NCBI GenBank assembly: GCA_046756565.1
Contig: JBHHWO010000019.1
Coordinates: 1-44,249, forward strand
DNA: 44,249 nucleotides
Direction of reading: 5' to 3'
DNA from: CALZIK01 sp046756565
GTDB lineage: Bacteria; Acidobacteriota; Thermoanaerobaculia; Multivoradales; JAHEKO01
Positions 1 to 9,030 of this stretch are shown one piece after another; positions within the stretch are counted from its first letter, which is position 1; each line of letters begins with the position of its first letter. Made by a program: the position numbers and the translations under genes. The notes beneath the pieces are model-generated. The model did no database searches and was not told where the DNA came from. It saw only the letters and a program-made list of their open reading frames with translations.

Positions 1-929
1 TACGGAAAGAGCGTGCAGGCGAGAAGGGCGAGAAGGGCGACGACTGCGACGTCGAGAGCGAGCGTGCGGCGCTCGTCGCCTTCGCTCGACTGGAGATAGT
101 AATTGGCGCTGAACCTAACCTCGCAGTCGGCCGCCTCGGCGTCGGCATCGGGAAGCGCGACCGGCAGGACCAGAGTGTGGCTTCCCGGACCCGACACCTC
201 GACCGCCGCGTCCCCACAACTCGTGGTCACGCTCACGGTCTGTTCCACCGCGCCCTCTTCCAGGACCGGCGCCTCGAGCGGGCCGCCGCCTTCCGGAATG
301 CCGAGCGTCACCCGAAGTGAGCCGGCTTCGCTCAGGCCTCCCAGCCGGATGACCCCATCCCCGGTGAGCCACCGCCGGCCCAGGATCTGCAGATCGGTTC
401 CCCCTTCGACGCCGAGCCAGGCCGACGAGAAGAAGAACTGCGGTATCTGCGACGCGGCTTCCCTGACGACGATCTTGACCACTTCGTACTCGAAGTCCGC
501 CAGCTCCGGACCCGCACTCTCCAGCGGCCAACGATGTCCGCTGCGGTCGTAGAGCCCTGCCGTCAGGCTGTAGGTACCGTCGTCCAGAGGCGGCGCTAGT
601 GCCGATTGGTGAATAGTCACCGAGTAGCTCTTTTCCTTGCCGGGCTCCCAAGGCCCGGGCAACTCGTGGTCGAACGTCCGTAGGATGTCCTGGTTGGAAT
701 CGAGCAAGTGCAGAAACACGGTCGGAGAACCCTCGAGCCCTTCCAGCTCGCCCCTCATCTCCCAGTTCAGCTCGACTTCGGCCACGCCTGGATAGCTGAG
801 CAGAATCTCGCCTGCGTTTGTGCCCAGCCGGCCCACCGGCTCGGGCTGGTCGGCGCACCCGCCGACCATGAGGCCGATAGTCACGACAAAGATTGATAGA
901 TCCTGCAGACGAAGTTCTCTACGTCTCAT
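1..929 (-). CDS. Predicted lipoprotein with beta-sandwich-like region (partial, 3' end outside window)
   Basis: An open frame runs from ATG at 929 to the window edge without a stop, giving at least 309 residues. The N-terminus has a short charged segment, a hydrophobic stretch and a lipobox (MVGGC, Cys near residue 25), so a lipid-anchored envelope protein is predicted. Residues about 30-145 look like an immunoglobulin-type beta fold (pattern VFLHLLDSNQDIL ... DGTYSLTAGLYDRSG), seen in many extracellular proteins. Near the visible end comes a hydrophobic segment (VAVVALLALLACTLF) that may be a membrane helix, so the full protein may have a second anchor and a cytoplasmic part. It is divergent from the permease gene at 1070. 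I do not recognise a specific function. Confidence 0.75.
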   Translation of the reverse strand, partial: MRRRELRLQDLSIFVVTIGLMVGGCADQPEPVGRLGTNAGEILLSYPGVAEVELNWEMRGELEGLEGSPTVFLHLLDSNQDILRTFDHELPGPWEPGKEKSYSVTIHQSALAPPLDDGTYSLTAGLYDRSGHRWPLESAGPELADFEYEVVKIVVREAASQIPQFFFSSAWLGVEGGTDLQILGRRWLTGDGVIRLGGLSEAGSLRVTLGIPEGGGPLEAPVLEEGAVEQTVSVTTSCGDAAVEVSGPGSHTLVLPVALPDADAEAADCEVRFSANYYLQSSEGDERRTLALDVAVVALLALLACTLFP

Positions 930-1069
930 GAAGCCTCCTTCAGTTGTACTCCCTCACGCGTGGCGCTTCCTCGAAACCGCCCGGGAATCATAGACCAGCC
1001 TACGGCGTCGGAACAGCCCGCTTGCTAAACTCGCTCGGCCCCGAAAACCTGTACCTCCGAGCCGGCACC

Positions 1070-2854
1070 GTGAATCTGGAGATCTTCACTCTCGTAGGAA
1101 TCATCCTCTTCGCATTGGTCGCCTTCGTGCGCGAGTGGTTGCCGATGGACGTGGTGTCTCTCACCTGCCTGGGCCTGCTTCTCCTGTTCGGCCTGGTGAC
1201 ACCCGAAGAGTCGATCTCGGGTTTCAGCAACCCGGCCGTGATCACCGTGCTGATGATGTTCGTCTTGAGCGCCGGGCTGGTGGACAGCGGGCTCGTGACC
1301 CGCCTGGCGTATCGGATCCCGGACTGGACCGGCGGCGGCCGCTGGAAGCCGGCATTGCTGCTTCTGCTGCTCGCGGGAGTGGTCTCGGCGTTTCTCAACA
1401 ACACCGCGGCTGTTGCGGTGCTCATGCCGGTGGCGATCCATCTCGGCAGGCAGCTCAAGTTCAGCCCTTCGCGGCTCCTGATGCCACTGTCGTTCGTCGC
1501 CATCTTCGGCGGCACCGCGACGCTGGTGGGCACTTCGACCAACCTGCTGGTGAGCTCGCTGGCCCCAGAGCACGACCTCGAGCCGTTCACAATGTTCGAG
1601 TTCCTGCCGGTGGGGGCAGTTCTGTTCGTCATCGGCTTCGCGTACGTGGCTCTGGTGCCGATGCGGCTCCTGAAGGAGCGGAGCTCGGTCGCCAACCTGA
1701 CCCGCAAGTATCACCTCGGCGGATTCCTGACCGAGCTTCGAGTCGGCCCAAACTCGAAGCTGGTCAATCGGACGGTGGTCGAAGAGCACATCAGCGAGCG
1801 CTACGAGATGACGGTGCTCGAGATCCTCCGCGGCAAGCAAAAGATCTCGACCGAGATCCGCAACACACCGCTCCGGGTCGACGACGTGTTGATGGTGCGC
1901 GGCGCCGTCGAAGACATCGTCGCCTTCAAGGAAAAGGAAGGCCTCCTGCTGCTCACCGAGATCAAGCTCGACGATGCCGATCTGAATGACCAACACACTA
2001 TTTTGGCCGAGCTTCAGGTGCTGCCGGGCTCACGTCTCAGCGGCGAAACGCTTCGCGAGATCAACTTCCGCAGGCGCTATGGCGCGTTCGTCCTGGCGCT
2101 CAGCCGCGCGGGCGATCTGATCCTCGACAAGCTAGCGTCGATTCCGCTGCGGGCGTGGGACACGCTGCTGGTATTCGGCCCGAAGGAGCGGGTCGAAGCG
2201 CTCTACGACGTCGACGACTTCGTCCCGCTCGGCGAGCGAGAGGTGCGCCTGCGACTGGCGCCCAGGTGGTGGCTGTGTGCCGTGACCATCCCGGTCGTGG
2301 TCGCCCTGGCGGCGACCGGCACCATGCCGATTCTCAAGTCCGCTATCCTGGGGACCGTCTTCCTGCTCGCCACCCGGACCATGACGATCCGGCAGGCATA
2401 CCGGGGCATCGATTGGTCGGTGATCTTCCTGCTGGCGGCGATTCTGCCGCTGGGCCTGGCAATGGAGAACACGGGCCTCGCGACCCTTATCGCGTCGTGG
2501 ATCGAGCCCTTCGGCATGCGCTACGGACCGGTCGCGCTTCTCTCCCTGCTGTACCTGGCGACGACGCTCCTCACGTCCATGTTCTCGAACAACGCAACCG
2601 CCATCCTCATGGTGCCGATCGCGGTGGGTGCGGCGGCCGACCTGAACGTCGACCCCAAGCCGTTTCTGATGGCAATCGCGTACGGAGCTTCGACGAGCTT
2701 CATGACGCCGGTCGGCTACCAGACCAACGCCATGGTCTCGGGACCGGGCGCCTATCAGTTCAAGGACTTCCTGAAATTCGGCGGGCCGTTGACCCTGATC
2801 TTCTGGATCGTGGCCACCTTCCTGATCCCGATCGTCTTCCCGTTCAACCCGTAG
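1070..2854 (+). CDS. SLC13/DASS-family anion permease with two TrkA-C domains
   Basis: A predicted inner-membrane transporter of 594 residues. It has two hydrophobic halves, each with an Asn-Asn-Thr/Ala signature (FLNNTAAVAVLMP in the first, MFSNNATAILMVP in the second), typical of divalent anion/sodium symporters and related permeases. Between them, at about residues 210-390, lie two soluble RCK_C (TrkA-C) ligand-binding domains, as in SLC13 members usually annotated as sulfate, dicarboxylate or unknown-anion transporters. The frame opens upstream at a TTG (944), but GTG at 1070 places the first membrane helix at the N-terminus and leaves room for a divergent promoter. The 3' end overlaps the convergent udk gene by 11 bases. 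The substrate cannot be told from sequence. Confidence 0.88.
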   Translation: MNLEIFTLVGIILFALVAFVREWLPMDVVSLTCLGLLLLFGLVTPEESISGFSNPAVITVLMMFVLSAGLVDSGLVTRLAYRIPDWTGGGRWKPALLLLLLAGVVSAFLNNTAAVAVLMPVAIHLGRQLKFSPSRLLMPLSFVAIFGGTATLVGTSTNLLVSSLAPEHDLEPFTMFEFLPVGAVLFVIGFAYVALVPMRLLKERSSVANLTRKYHLGGFLTELRVGPNSKLVNRTVVEEHISERYEMTVLEILRGKQKISTEIRNTPLRVDDVLMVRGAVEDIVAFKEKEGLLLLTEIKLDDADLNDQHTILAELQVLPGSRLSGETLREINFRRRYGAFVLALSRAGDLILDKLASIPLRAWDTLLVFGPKERVEALYDVDDFVPLGEREVRLRLAPRWWLCAVTIPVVVALAATGTMPILKSAILGTVFLLATRTMTIRQAYRGIDWSVIFLLAAILPLGLAMENTGLATLIASWIEPFGMRYGPVALLSLLYLATTLLTSMFSNNATAILMVPIAVGAAADLNVDPKPFLMAIAYGASTSFMTPVGYQTNAMVSGPGAYQFKDFLKFGGPLTLIFWIVATFLIPIVFPFNP

Positions 2855-3473
2855 ACGGCGCCAGAAGCTGCTCGACCCGGGCTTCGACCATCTCGAGCGC
2901 GACCTTGTTCTCGCCTCCGTGCGGAACGATCACGTCGGCCCAGCGCTTTGATGGCTCGACGAACTCGAGATGCATGGGCCGAACGCTTTCCAGGTACTGG
3001 CCGATGACGCTTTCGCGCGTCCGGCCGCGCTCGCTGAGATCGCGCTCGAGGCGGCGAATGAAGCGCACGTCCGACGGGGTGTCGACAAAGATCTTGAAGT
3101 CCAGGAGCGAGCGCAGCGTCGGCTCGACGAACAGGAGGATTCCCTCGAGGAGAATCACCGGTCGGGCTTCGACTCGAACCGTGTCCGCAGTTCGCCGGTG
3201 AGTCACAAAATCGTAGACCGGCACGTCGACGCCCTGGCCTTCCTTCAGCTGTCGAACGTGGCTCACCAAAAGGCTGTTATCGACGGCGTCGGGATGATCA
3301 AAGTTGCGAGCAGCCAGCTGTTCGGGACTCTCCCAGTCGATGTCCTTGTAGTAGGCGTCCTGCGCCAGGAACGCGATGCGGTCGGCGCCGACGGCCTGCA
3401 AGAGCGCTCTCGCCACCGTGGTCTTCCCGGACCCCGTGCCGCCGGCGACTCCGAGTGCAACCGTACCCGCCAT
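2844..3473 (-). CDS. udk: Uridine kinase
   Basis: Phosphorylates uridine and cytidine to UMP and CMP in pyrimidine salvage, in the cytoplasm. The 209-residue product has the usual length. It shows a Walker A loop near the N-terminus (GGTGSGKTT), the motif DAYYKD and FDHPDA nucleoside-binding segment, YDFVTHRRT, and the ILLEGILLF strand, all hallmarks of the uridine kinase/phosphoribulokinase family. It is the last gene of a minus-strand run mutM-HAD-udk, with 18 bases separating it from the HAD gene. Its 3' end overlaps the convergent permease by 11 bases. Phosphoribulokinase is less likely because the length and motifs fit Udk best. Confidence 0.94.
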   Translation of the reverse strand: MAGTVALGVAGGTGSGKTTVARALLQAVGADRIAFLAQDAYYKDIDWESPEQLAARNFDHPDAVDNSLLVSHVRQLKEGQGVDVPVYDFVTHRRTADTVRVEARPVILLEGILLFVEPTLRSLLDFKIFVDTPSDVRFIRRLERDLSERGRTRESVIGQYLESVRPMHLEFVEPSKRWADVIVPHGGENKVALEMVEARVEQLLAPSTG

Positions 3474-3491
3474 CCGATCTCCGACTGTATG

Positions 3492-4196
3492 TCAGACCAG
3501 CGCCAGGATCGAGCGCAGGTCGTCGACCACGTGGTCGGCAGCCGGGCCGCCGCCGTCGTGGCTGCGCAGCCAGATCGTCGCGACACCGGCACTGCGGCCG
3601 GCGACGACGTCGATGGATCTCCGGTCCCCGACCATCACCGCATCGCCGGCCGCGACACCGAGATCGGCAAGAGCACGGCGAATCAGGGCCGGCGAAGGCT
3701 TGCGATGCCCCTGGTCGTAGCTGAAGTACATCCGCTCCAGAAATCCCGCCAGACCATGCCGCTCGAGGATCGGAACGTAGAACTTCCCAGGCAGAGGCGT
3801 GTTCGAGACCAGGGCCAGGCGCTTGCCGGCTCGAGTCAGGTCCTCGAGCACCTCTCGCGCCCCGGGCAGCGGCTCCACCTTCTCGGCGAGCGGCCGGTAC
3901 CAGAGCTTGAGAAGGGTGAGAGAAGGCGTCCGCAGGCCCCCGGCGCGCTTTCTCAGACGCCGAAAGTGGGGAGCCCAGTCCGCCTCCCGGCCGAGCTCGT
4001 TGCGCCGCTCGGATTCGCGCCGCCACGGACCGAAGAGCTCCCGTTCGAGATCCTCCTCGGAGAGGTTCGCGCCCCGGTCGTTGAGGAAGTGCAGCAGGAC
4101 TTCCCGCCCGCGGAAGTCGCGCTGGCCGGTGGGAATGCCCGGATCCCCCAGGAAGTTCAGGAGCACGCCGCCCATGTCGAACAGCACGGCCTTCAT
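3492..4196 (-). CDS. HAD-superfamily hydrolase
   Basis: A 234-residue haloacid-dehalogenase-like protein, probably a small-molecule phosphatase. Motif I is FDMGGVL at the N-terminus. The first Asp nucleophile is present, but the second Asp of DxD is replaced by Gly, as is common in the epoxide-hydrolase/YihX-like branch. Motif II is LVSNT, and motif III/IV is represented by KPSPALI and MVGDRRSIDVVAGRSAG. The cap is helical. ATG at 4196 starts directly before motif I; a longer reading upstream overlaps mutM and is not family-like. It sits between mutM and udk in one orientation, so it is probably co-transcribed. The C-terminal segment mentions no domain beyond the core. The substrate is unknown. 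Confidence 0.85.
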   Translation of the reverse strand: MKAVLFDMGGVLLNFLGDPGIPTGQRDFRGREVLLHFLNDRGANLSEEDLERELFGPWRRESERRNELGREADWAPHFRRLRKRAGGLRTPSLTLLKLWYRPLAEKVEPLPGAREVLEDLTRAGKRLALVSNTPLPGKFYVPILERHGLAGFLERMYFSYDQGHRKPSPALIRRALADLGVAAGDAVMVGDRRSIDVVAGRSAGVATIWLRSHDGGGPAADHVVDDLRSILALV

Positions 4197-4239
4197 GGTT
4201 CGGATTGCTCCATTCTCGACCGACGCCTTGGCTCGGACC

Positions 4240-5082
4240 TTATCGCTGACAGCCCGGACAATAGAAGGTAGCTCGATTCGACAGCACCCTGCGCCGGATC
4301 GCTCGCGAGCAGCGGCGACAGGGCTCACCCTCACGCCCGTAGACGTCCAACGCGACCTGAAAATATCCCAGATTCCCGTCGCCGTCGGCGAAGTCGTTGA
4401 GCGTGGTACCGCCCTCGCGAATCGCGTCCTGGAGCACTTCGACGATGCCCGCCGCGAGCCCATCCCAGCGCTTGGGGGAGATTCGCCCGGCGGCGCGGAA
4501 AGGGTGGATGCCACCTCGGTAGAGGGCCTCGGAGGCGTAGATGTTGCCGATCCCCACGACCTGGCGCGCATCCATCAGGAACGACTTGACCGGTGCCCGA
4601 CGCCCGCGGGCAGCGCGCGCGAGGGCCTGTCCTGAGAAGCCGTCACCGAGGGGCTCGATCCCGAGGTGGGCGAAGTGCCGATCGGTCTCGAGCTTCGCCG
4701 TAGGCAGAGAAAGTAGGATGCCGAAACGCCGCGGGTCCCGGAATCGCAGTTTCTGACTCGCGCGCCTCGCGCGCGGCTCGAGCAGCGCGACGATCACGTG
4801 CTCGTGATCTTCGGGGGTTCTGTCGATCGGAGCCAGCGTCAAGCGTCCGCTCATCCCCAGATGTACGACGAGTGTGTGAGAGCCCTCGAGGTCGACGAGC
4901 AGGTACTTGGACCGGCGTCTGAGCTTCACGATCCTCCGGCCCACGCAGTGGCGGCGCAGTGTCCTGGTTCGGACCGGCTCGCGTAAGCGGCGCTCTCGCA
5001 CCTCGATCGCGGCAATCCGACGACCCTCGAGATGTGGCTCGAGGCTCCGCTTCAGGACCTCGATCTCGGGCAGCTCCGGCAC
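4240..5082 (-). CDS. mutM: Formamidopyrimidine-DNA glycosylase (Fpg/MutM)
   Basis: Base-excision repair enzyme that removes oxidised purines such as 8-oxoguanine and cuts the abasic site. The 280-residue product begins with GTG and then PELPEIEVLKRSL, so the mature N-terminal Pro nucleophile and the catalytic Glu are present. The conserved Lys lies in RRRSKYLLVDL. The helix-two-turn-helix segment contains VVGIGNIYASEALY. The C-terminal zinc finger has CRRC and CPGC pairs with the DNA-contacting Arg in NRATFYCPGC. The GTG at 5082 is fixed by the need for Pro at position 2. It heads the minus-strand group with the HAD hydrolase and udk. Confidence 0.95.
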   Translation of the reverse strand: MPELPEIEVLKRSLEPHLEGRRIAAIEVRERRLREPVRTRTLRRHCVGRRIVKLRRRSKYLLVDLEGSHTLVVHLGMSGRLTLAPIDRTPEDHEHVIVALLEPRARRASQKLRFRDPRRFGILLSLPTAKLETDRHFAHLGIEPLGDGFSGQALARAARGRRAPVKSFLMDARQVVGIGNIYASEALYRGGIHPFRAAGRISPKRWDGLAAGIVEVLQDAIREGGTTLNDFADGDGNLGYFQVALDVYGREGEPCRRCSRAIRRRVLSNRATFYCPGCQR

Positions 5083-5163
5083 CGGCGGATTGTACTCAAA
5101 TCGGGGGTTGACAGGCTGGCCGTGAAGGGCGAAAATGCAGCGTAAATTCCAACACGCTCGACC

Positions 5164-6087
5164 ATGCTCCATCAAACCGCTCTGTCGCTGACTCCCTACG
5201 CCACCTCGTCGCCGCCGATCTTCGGCGAAGCTCCTAATGGCGCACCAACCTGTGCCGCCCGGACTCACTTCTACAGGACCCGAGCCCGCAAGGCCTTCCG
5301 GCGAAGCGAGCGAGGGCTTCTCGCCGGCGAAAAGACCCGTTCCGTCCGGGTGCTCGAGCCCTACCGAGGCAGCGAATGGCCGCTCGTCGGAACGGCGGGG
5401 AGTCTGCGTGGAAGCCGAAGAATCCTGGTGCGGGTCGGCCTCGACGACGCAGTGCGCCGCGAGCTCGTGTCCGACGCCTCGGACTCCGATCCGATCGAGA
5501 TCGGCTCGGCCTGGGATCCCTATCCTTCGGCCGAGGCCCGCTTCGAAGCCACTCGCGCCGTTCTGCGAGCTCTGTGTGAAACGCGCGGTCTCGAGCTTCA
5601 CTTGACGACTCGCTCTCCCCTGATACTTCGAGACCTCGATCTCCTGCGCGAGCTCGACCTCGGCCACTCGGTGACGGTCAGGATCCCCGCCGCGACCCTG
5701 GATCCACGCCTGTCGCGTGTGCTCGAGCCCGGAACTGCCGAGCCGCGAGCGCGACTCGAAGTCGTCCGATGCCTGGCAGCGGACGGAATCGCGACCGAGG
5801 TCGTTTGTGACCCCGTGCTACCGGGCATCAACAGCTCGGCCGACGAGCTCGACCCGCTGTTCGCGGCCGCCCGAGACGCCGGAGCCATCGACCTGGTCGG
5901 AGACACCCGCATCCTGCGGCCGGCGGGCAGGCGACGGCTCCTCGCCTGGCTGAGGCGCCGTTTCCCCGACCGTGTCGATGCGGTCCGACGATCCCTCGGG
6001 ACCGGAAGCCCGGACGCGGTAACCGGTACGCTGAGGCGCCTCCGGCTGGCCTACGGTTTCCCGATGCTGCGCTCTGGAAGAGGCTAG
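5164..6087 (+). CDS. Spore-photoproduct-lyase-like radical SAM homolog lacking the Fe-S cluster cysteines
   Basis: About 307 residues. The region from residue 95 onward follows the SplB-like radical SAM pattern closely: IGSAWDPYPSAEARF, LTTRSPLILRDLDLL, VTVRIPAATLDPRLSRVLEPGTAEPRARLEVVRCLA, then DPVLPGINSS. In that family the N-terminal part carries NPYRGC..GC.YCYA, which binds the [4Fe-4S] cluster. Here the matching place reads EPYRGSEWPLVGTAG: the first Cys is Ser and about 15 residues with the other two cysteines are missing. No CxxxCxxC exists anywhere in the protein or in the other two forward frames there. It is therefore either a non-catalytic relative or a decaying gene. The N-terminal 60 residues look poorly conserved, so the start at 5164 is uncertain. 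No clear ribosome binding site is seen. Confidence 0.65.
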   Translation: MLHQTALSLTPYATSSPPIFGEAPNGAPTCAARTHFYRTRARKAFRRSERGLLAGEKTRSVRVLEPYRGSEWPLVGTAGSLRGSRRILVRVGLDDAVRRELVSDASDSDPIEIGSAWDPYPSAEARFEATRAVLRALCETRGLELHLTTRSPLILRDLDLLRELDLGHSVTVRIPAATLDPRLSRVLEPGTAEPRARLEVVRCLAADGIATEVVCDPVLPGINSSADELDPLFAAARDAGAIDLVGDTRILRPAGRRRLLAWLRRRFPDRVDAVRRSLGTGSPDAVTGTLRRLRLAYGFPMLRSGRG

Positions 6088-6129
6088 CGATCGCGTCACC
6101 CTGGACCGCCGACCTCGGCCGGATCGGAG

Positions 6130-7596
6130 CTAGGCCCGGATCGATGTGGCCACCTCCGCGACGAATGCGACCAGCACCGTGTCCGGCGACGACGAGCCGC
6201 CCTTGAGCAGCTCTTCGGTTTCGGCCATGCGCCGGGGCAGGTCAATCAGCTGATCGGTACCTGCTCGGCTCGCGGCCAGATAAGCCCGATGAAGCCGGTA
6301 CGGGTGAAGCGAAGCCAGCGGGTTGGCTCCGCCCGATGGCAGCTCCGCCTGGAGCTCTGGAGCAATCCGATCTTTGAACACCCGGTAGTTCGACTCTCCG
6401 CCTGGAACCGAGCGCGCCGCGATCGCGCCGGAGATCGCGGTCAAATGCCGGCAGAATCCGGCTAGGAGTGCCCAGAATGACAGCCGCGCCGCGATCCGAT
6501 CGGACGCCGCCGAGAGATAGCGGTCGAGCTTCGTGAGCGCCTGCCCGGCGCCGGCCGGGCCGCCGGCACCGATCGCATCCAGGATCGACCATACGTCCTG
6601 TTCTCCTCGATCGGCGATCGTGTTCTTGACCAGTTGCCGCGTGATCGGGCCTTCGCCGGCGAGCGTCGCGAGCTTGCGATATTCGGCGGCGAACCGCGCA
6701 CTGCTCTCGGCATCCGCGACCTCGCCCTGTCGCGCAAACGACGACTTGTGACGCAGGGTGCGATTCGCCAGCTCGACCACCGCCGGTGGCTCGATACCGG
6801 CTCCGGTTTCCCGCTCCAGCTCCCCTACCAGGGGGCCGAGACCTTCCCAGCCCTTCCGGCCCGAGGTCACCTGGGACAGCTGGAGAAGAGCGCCGCGCTC
6901 GGCCAGAGCTTTGGCCAGAGGGTGATCGGCCGCCACCGAGCTCTCGACCAGGACCAGAAAGTGCCCGTCCGGCAATCCGGTCTGCAAGAGATCGCTCATG
7001 CCGGCGACCGCGTCGTCCGAGGCGCCCTGAATCTCCGCCGCACGGCCCGCCGCCACCAAGTCGGAGAGGTTCTCCCGAAGCTTGCCGATCTCCTTTTTCG
7101 CCCTTCCCCTGGGGCGATTGCGTCGCAGCGTCTTGCCGCCGGCGAGCGCCCAATCCGGAAGCTCGCCCAGGACCTCGGTGGTCGAGCCTCCATACGGATC
7201 GAGCTGAAACAAGCGCAGCGCCTGAAACAGGCGCCTGGCGGCGGCGCGTTCGCCGGTGCTCAGATCGGTCTCGGACCCTGGTGCAGCGAGCGGCAGGACC
7301 CTGGCCGCTTCGTCGATCAACGATGCCGCAGCCGTGCGATCCGCGAGCAGCGCCGTATCCACGGCGACGATCACCTTGCCGGAGGCGAACAGGGAGAAGG
7401 TCCGAAGGTCGGCCAGCAATCCCGCGAGATCGTCAGGCCGTTTGCGGACCTCGGCCTGAACCCCTCCGATCTCGGCCAGACGCTCCGCGAGACGCATGCC
7501 GGCGGGCTCCGAAACCACCCGATCGCCGCCCACGAGATAGAGCGGACTGGTGGTGCCGGCGTCGATTGCCTCTAGCAGCGCCTCGACGTCACTCAC
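6130..7596 (-). CDS. holA: DNA polymerase III delta subunit, divergent HolA-like
   Basis: Probable clamp-loader delta subunit, which opens the sliding clamp during DNA replication. The 488-residue protein starts SPLYLVGGDRVVSEPAGMRLAERLAEI, the typical HolA opening, followed by RTFSLFASGKVIVAVD, equivalent to the family's T.sLF..rrlv.v. The centre holds DGHFLVLVESSVAADHPLAKAL. The C-terminal collar-like helical domain includes ITRQLVKNTIADRGEQDVWSILDAIGAG. It is longer than the usual 330-350 residues because of an inserted basic, Arg/Lys-rich segment near residues 110-190. The start is GTG at 7596. It follows the LapB-like gene by only 9 bases. Identification is by pattern and could be confirmed by profile search. 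Confidence 0.78.
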   Translation of the reverse strand: MSDVEALLEAIDAGTTSPLYLVGGDRVVSEPAGMRLAERLAEIGGVQAEVRKRPDDLAGLLADLRTFSLFASGKVIVAVDTALLADRTAAASLIDEAARVLPLAAPGSETDLSTGERAAARRLFQALRLFQLDPYGGSTTEVLGELPDWALAGGKTLRRNRPRGRAKKEIGKLRENLSDLVAAGRAAEIQGASDDAVAGMSDLLQTGLPDGHFLVLVESSVAADHPLAKALAERGALLQLSQVTSGRKGWEGLGPLVGELERETGAGIEPPAVVELANRTLRHKSSFARQGEVADAESSARFAAEYRKLATLAGEGPITRQLVKNTIADRGEQDVWSILDAIGAGGPAGAGQALTKLDRYLSAASDRIAARLSFWALLAGFCRHLTAISGAIAARSVPGGESNYRVFKDRIAPELQAELPSGGANPLASLHPYRLHRAYLAASRAGTDQLIDLPRRMAETEELLKGGSSSPDTVLVAFVAEVATSIRA

Positions 7597-7605
7597 AGCG
7601 ACGGG

Positions 7606-9012
7606 TCACGAGTCGTTGGTCTGCCAGCGGCGATCGTAGACAACGTGGGCCGGCGCCAGTCGGACGCCGAGCTCGTCGGCCGAGAATGCCTCTTCGGAGA
7701 AATCCAACTCGACCGAGTTCCACGAACCGCAGCTCTCGCATCGATCTCGCCAGTCACCGGTGTGCTCGTTGCACGCTCGACACACAAACTCTCCCAACGT
7801 GCTGCCCGAGCTTTGAATCGAGTTGAGATACGAGGCCATCGCGAGAGCGACCTCGCTTCTGCGCTGATGGACGCGACCCATCAGGTAGTGAAACGATGGC
7901 GAGCTCTCGAGGGGCTCAGCGAGGCTCTCCAATGCCTTGTGGGCTTCTTCGTGCATCTCGAGCCGGTAGTACAGACGCCCGAGGAAGAACCTCGGCAACA
8001 GATCGCTCTCGCCGACCTCGCGAAGAGCATGAAGGGTCGAGATGGCCTCGAGCGGCTGTTGCTTTTCGATGAAGTGATCCTCGATTCGCAAAAGGAAGAT
8101 CGGACTTCCGGTGACCTCGAAGCCGTGTCGCCAGGCCGCGACCGCGGCATCGGGATCGTCGCGAACGCGCTCGACCTCGCCTCGCAAGATCAGGGCGGGA
8201 ACGAAGCGGGGTTCTCCTTCCAGGATCCCGTCGAGCAGCTCGTCCGCTTCCTCGGTTCGGTCTTCTTCGAGCCGGGCCACCGCGCGCTGGTAGTTCAGAC
8301 CGGTCCGCACGGCGTTCTCCTTGTCGAGGCTCACCGAGTCGCCCGATTCGCCTACCAGCGCCTCGATCTTCTCCTGCGTTCGCATGGCCTCGCGCCAGTC
8401 GAACTGGCTGAGTTGCTCGTTTCTTCGCCGTCTCCAGCAGCGGAGCCCTTGCCCTGAGAAGTCCCTGAGGATCCGATCGTGGATCTGCTCCGCAACCTCG
8501 GTCTCGCCGAGCGCCACATAGTCATCCGCCAGCTGGTAGAGGACCGCCACGCTCCGTGGGTAGAGCACCGAGGCCCGGCGATGCACCTCGACAGCCTCCT
8601 CGAAGCGGCCCTGGCAGCGCAGGACCTCGCCGTATCGCAGCAGGGTGGAGAAGTCCTCGGGTCTCTCGGCGAGCAGGTTCTCGAGCTCCGTCGAGGCCTT
8701 ACCCCAGAGTCCGTCGCACTGATAATCGACGGCGCGCCGGAAGCTGTGATCCAGGCTCTTGGCCTGCCTCTCTCTTCGGCGGGCTCGGCGGCCGGCGAGA
8801 TCTTTCTTCAAGGTCTGGGTCAGGAGCGCGGCAACCGTCGGAAGGAACCCCAGCAAGAACGCGACCAGCAGGGCCGCGGCCAGAGACACCGAACGCGTGG
8901 GCGTCACCGCAAAAGGCGCCGCCAGCAGGTCGGTATTCAGGTTCGAGATGTAGGAAACCGCCAGCGCGGCTACAACAGCGAGGAGGACTCCGAGGAATGT
9001 TCGAAATCGCAT
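7606..9012 (-). CDS. LapB/YciM-like TPR protein with LapA-like N-terminal membrane domain and rubredoxin-like zinc ribbon
   Basis: A 468-residue membrane-anchored TPR protein. Residues 1-80 hold two hydrophobic segments followed by a basic stretch (GRRARRRERQ), like the small protein LapA (DUF1049). Residues about 90-400 form TPR-type helical repeats (for example GRFEEAVEVHRRASVLYP) with LapB-like spacing. The C-terminus has a metal-binding ribbon with CRAC and CESC pairs, matching the rubredoxin-type domain of LapB. In gamma-proteobacteria LapB adapts FtsH to degrade LpxC and so limits lipopolysaccharide synthesis. A similar role here is an inference. The about 35 extra residues after the ribbon are acidic and not recognised. 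It lies between the TraR/DksA-like gene and holA. Confidence 0.76.
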   Translation of the reverse strand: MRFRTFLGVLLAVVAALAVSYISNLNTDLLAAPFAVTPTRSVSLAAALLVAFLLGFLPTVAALLTQTLKKDLAGRRARRRERQAKSLDHSFRRAVDYQCDGLWGKASTELENLLAERPEDFSTLLRYGEVLRCQGRFEEAVEVHRRASVLYPRSVAVLYQLADDYVALGETEVAEQIHDRILRDFSGQGLRCWRRRRNEQLSQFDWREAMRTQEKIEALVGESGDSVSLDKENAVRTGLNYQRAVARLEEDRTEEADELLDGILEGEPRFVPALILRGEVERVRDDPDAAVAAWRHGFEVTGSPIFLLRIEDHFIEKQQPLEAISTLHALREVGESDLLPRFFLGRLYYRLEMHEEAHKALESLAEPLESSPSFHYLMGRVHQRRSEVALAMASYLNSIQSSGSTLGEFVCRACNEHTGDWRDRCESCGSWNSVELDFSEEAFSADELGVRLAPAHVVYDRRWQTNDS

Positions 9013-9030
9013 CTCCGGCTGCCCTGCAGC

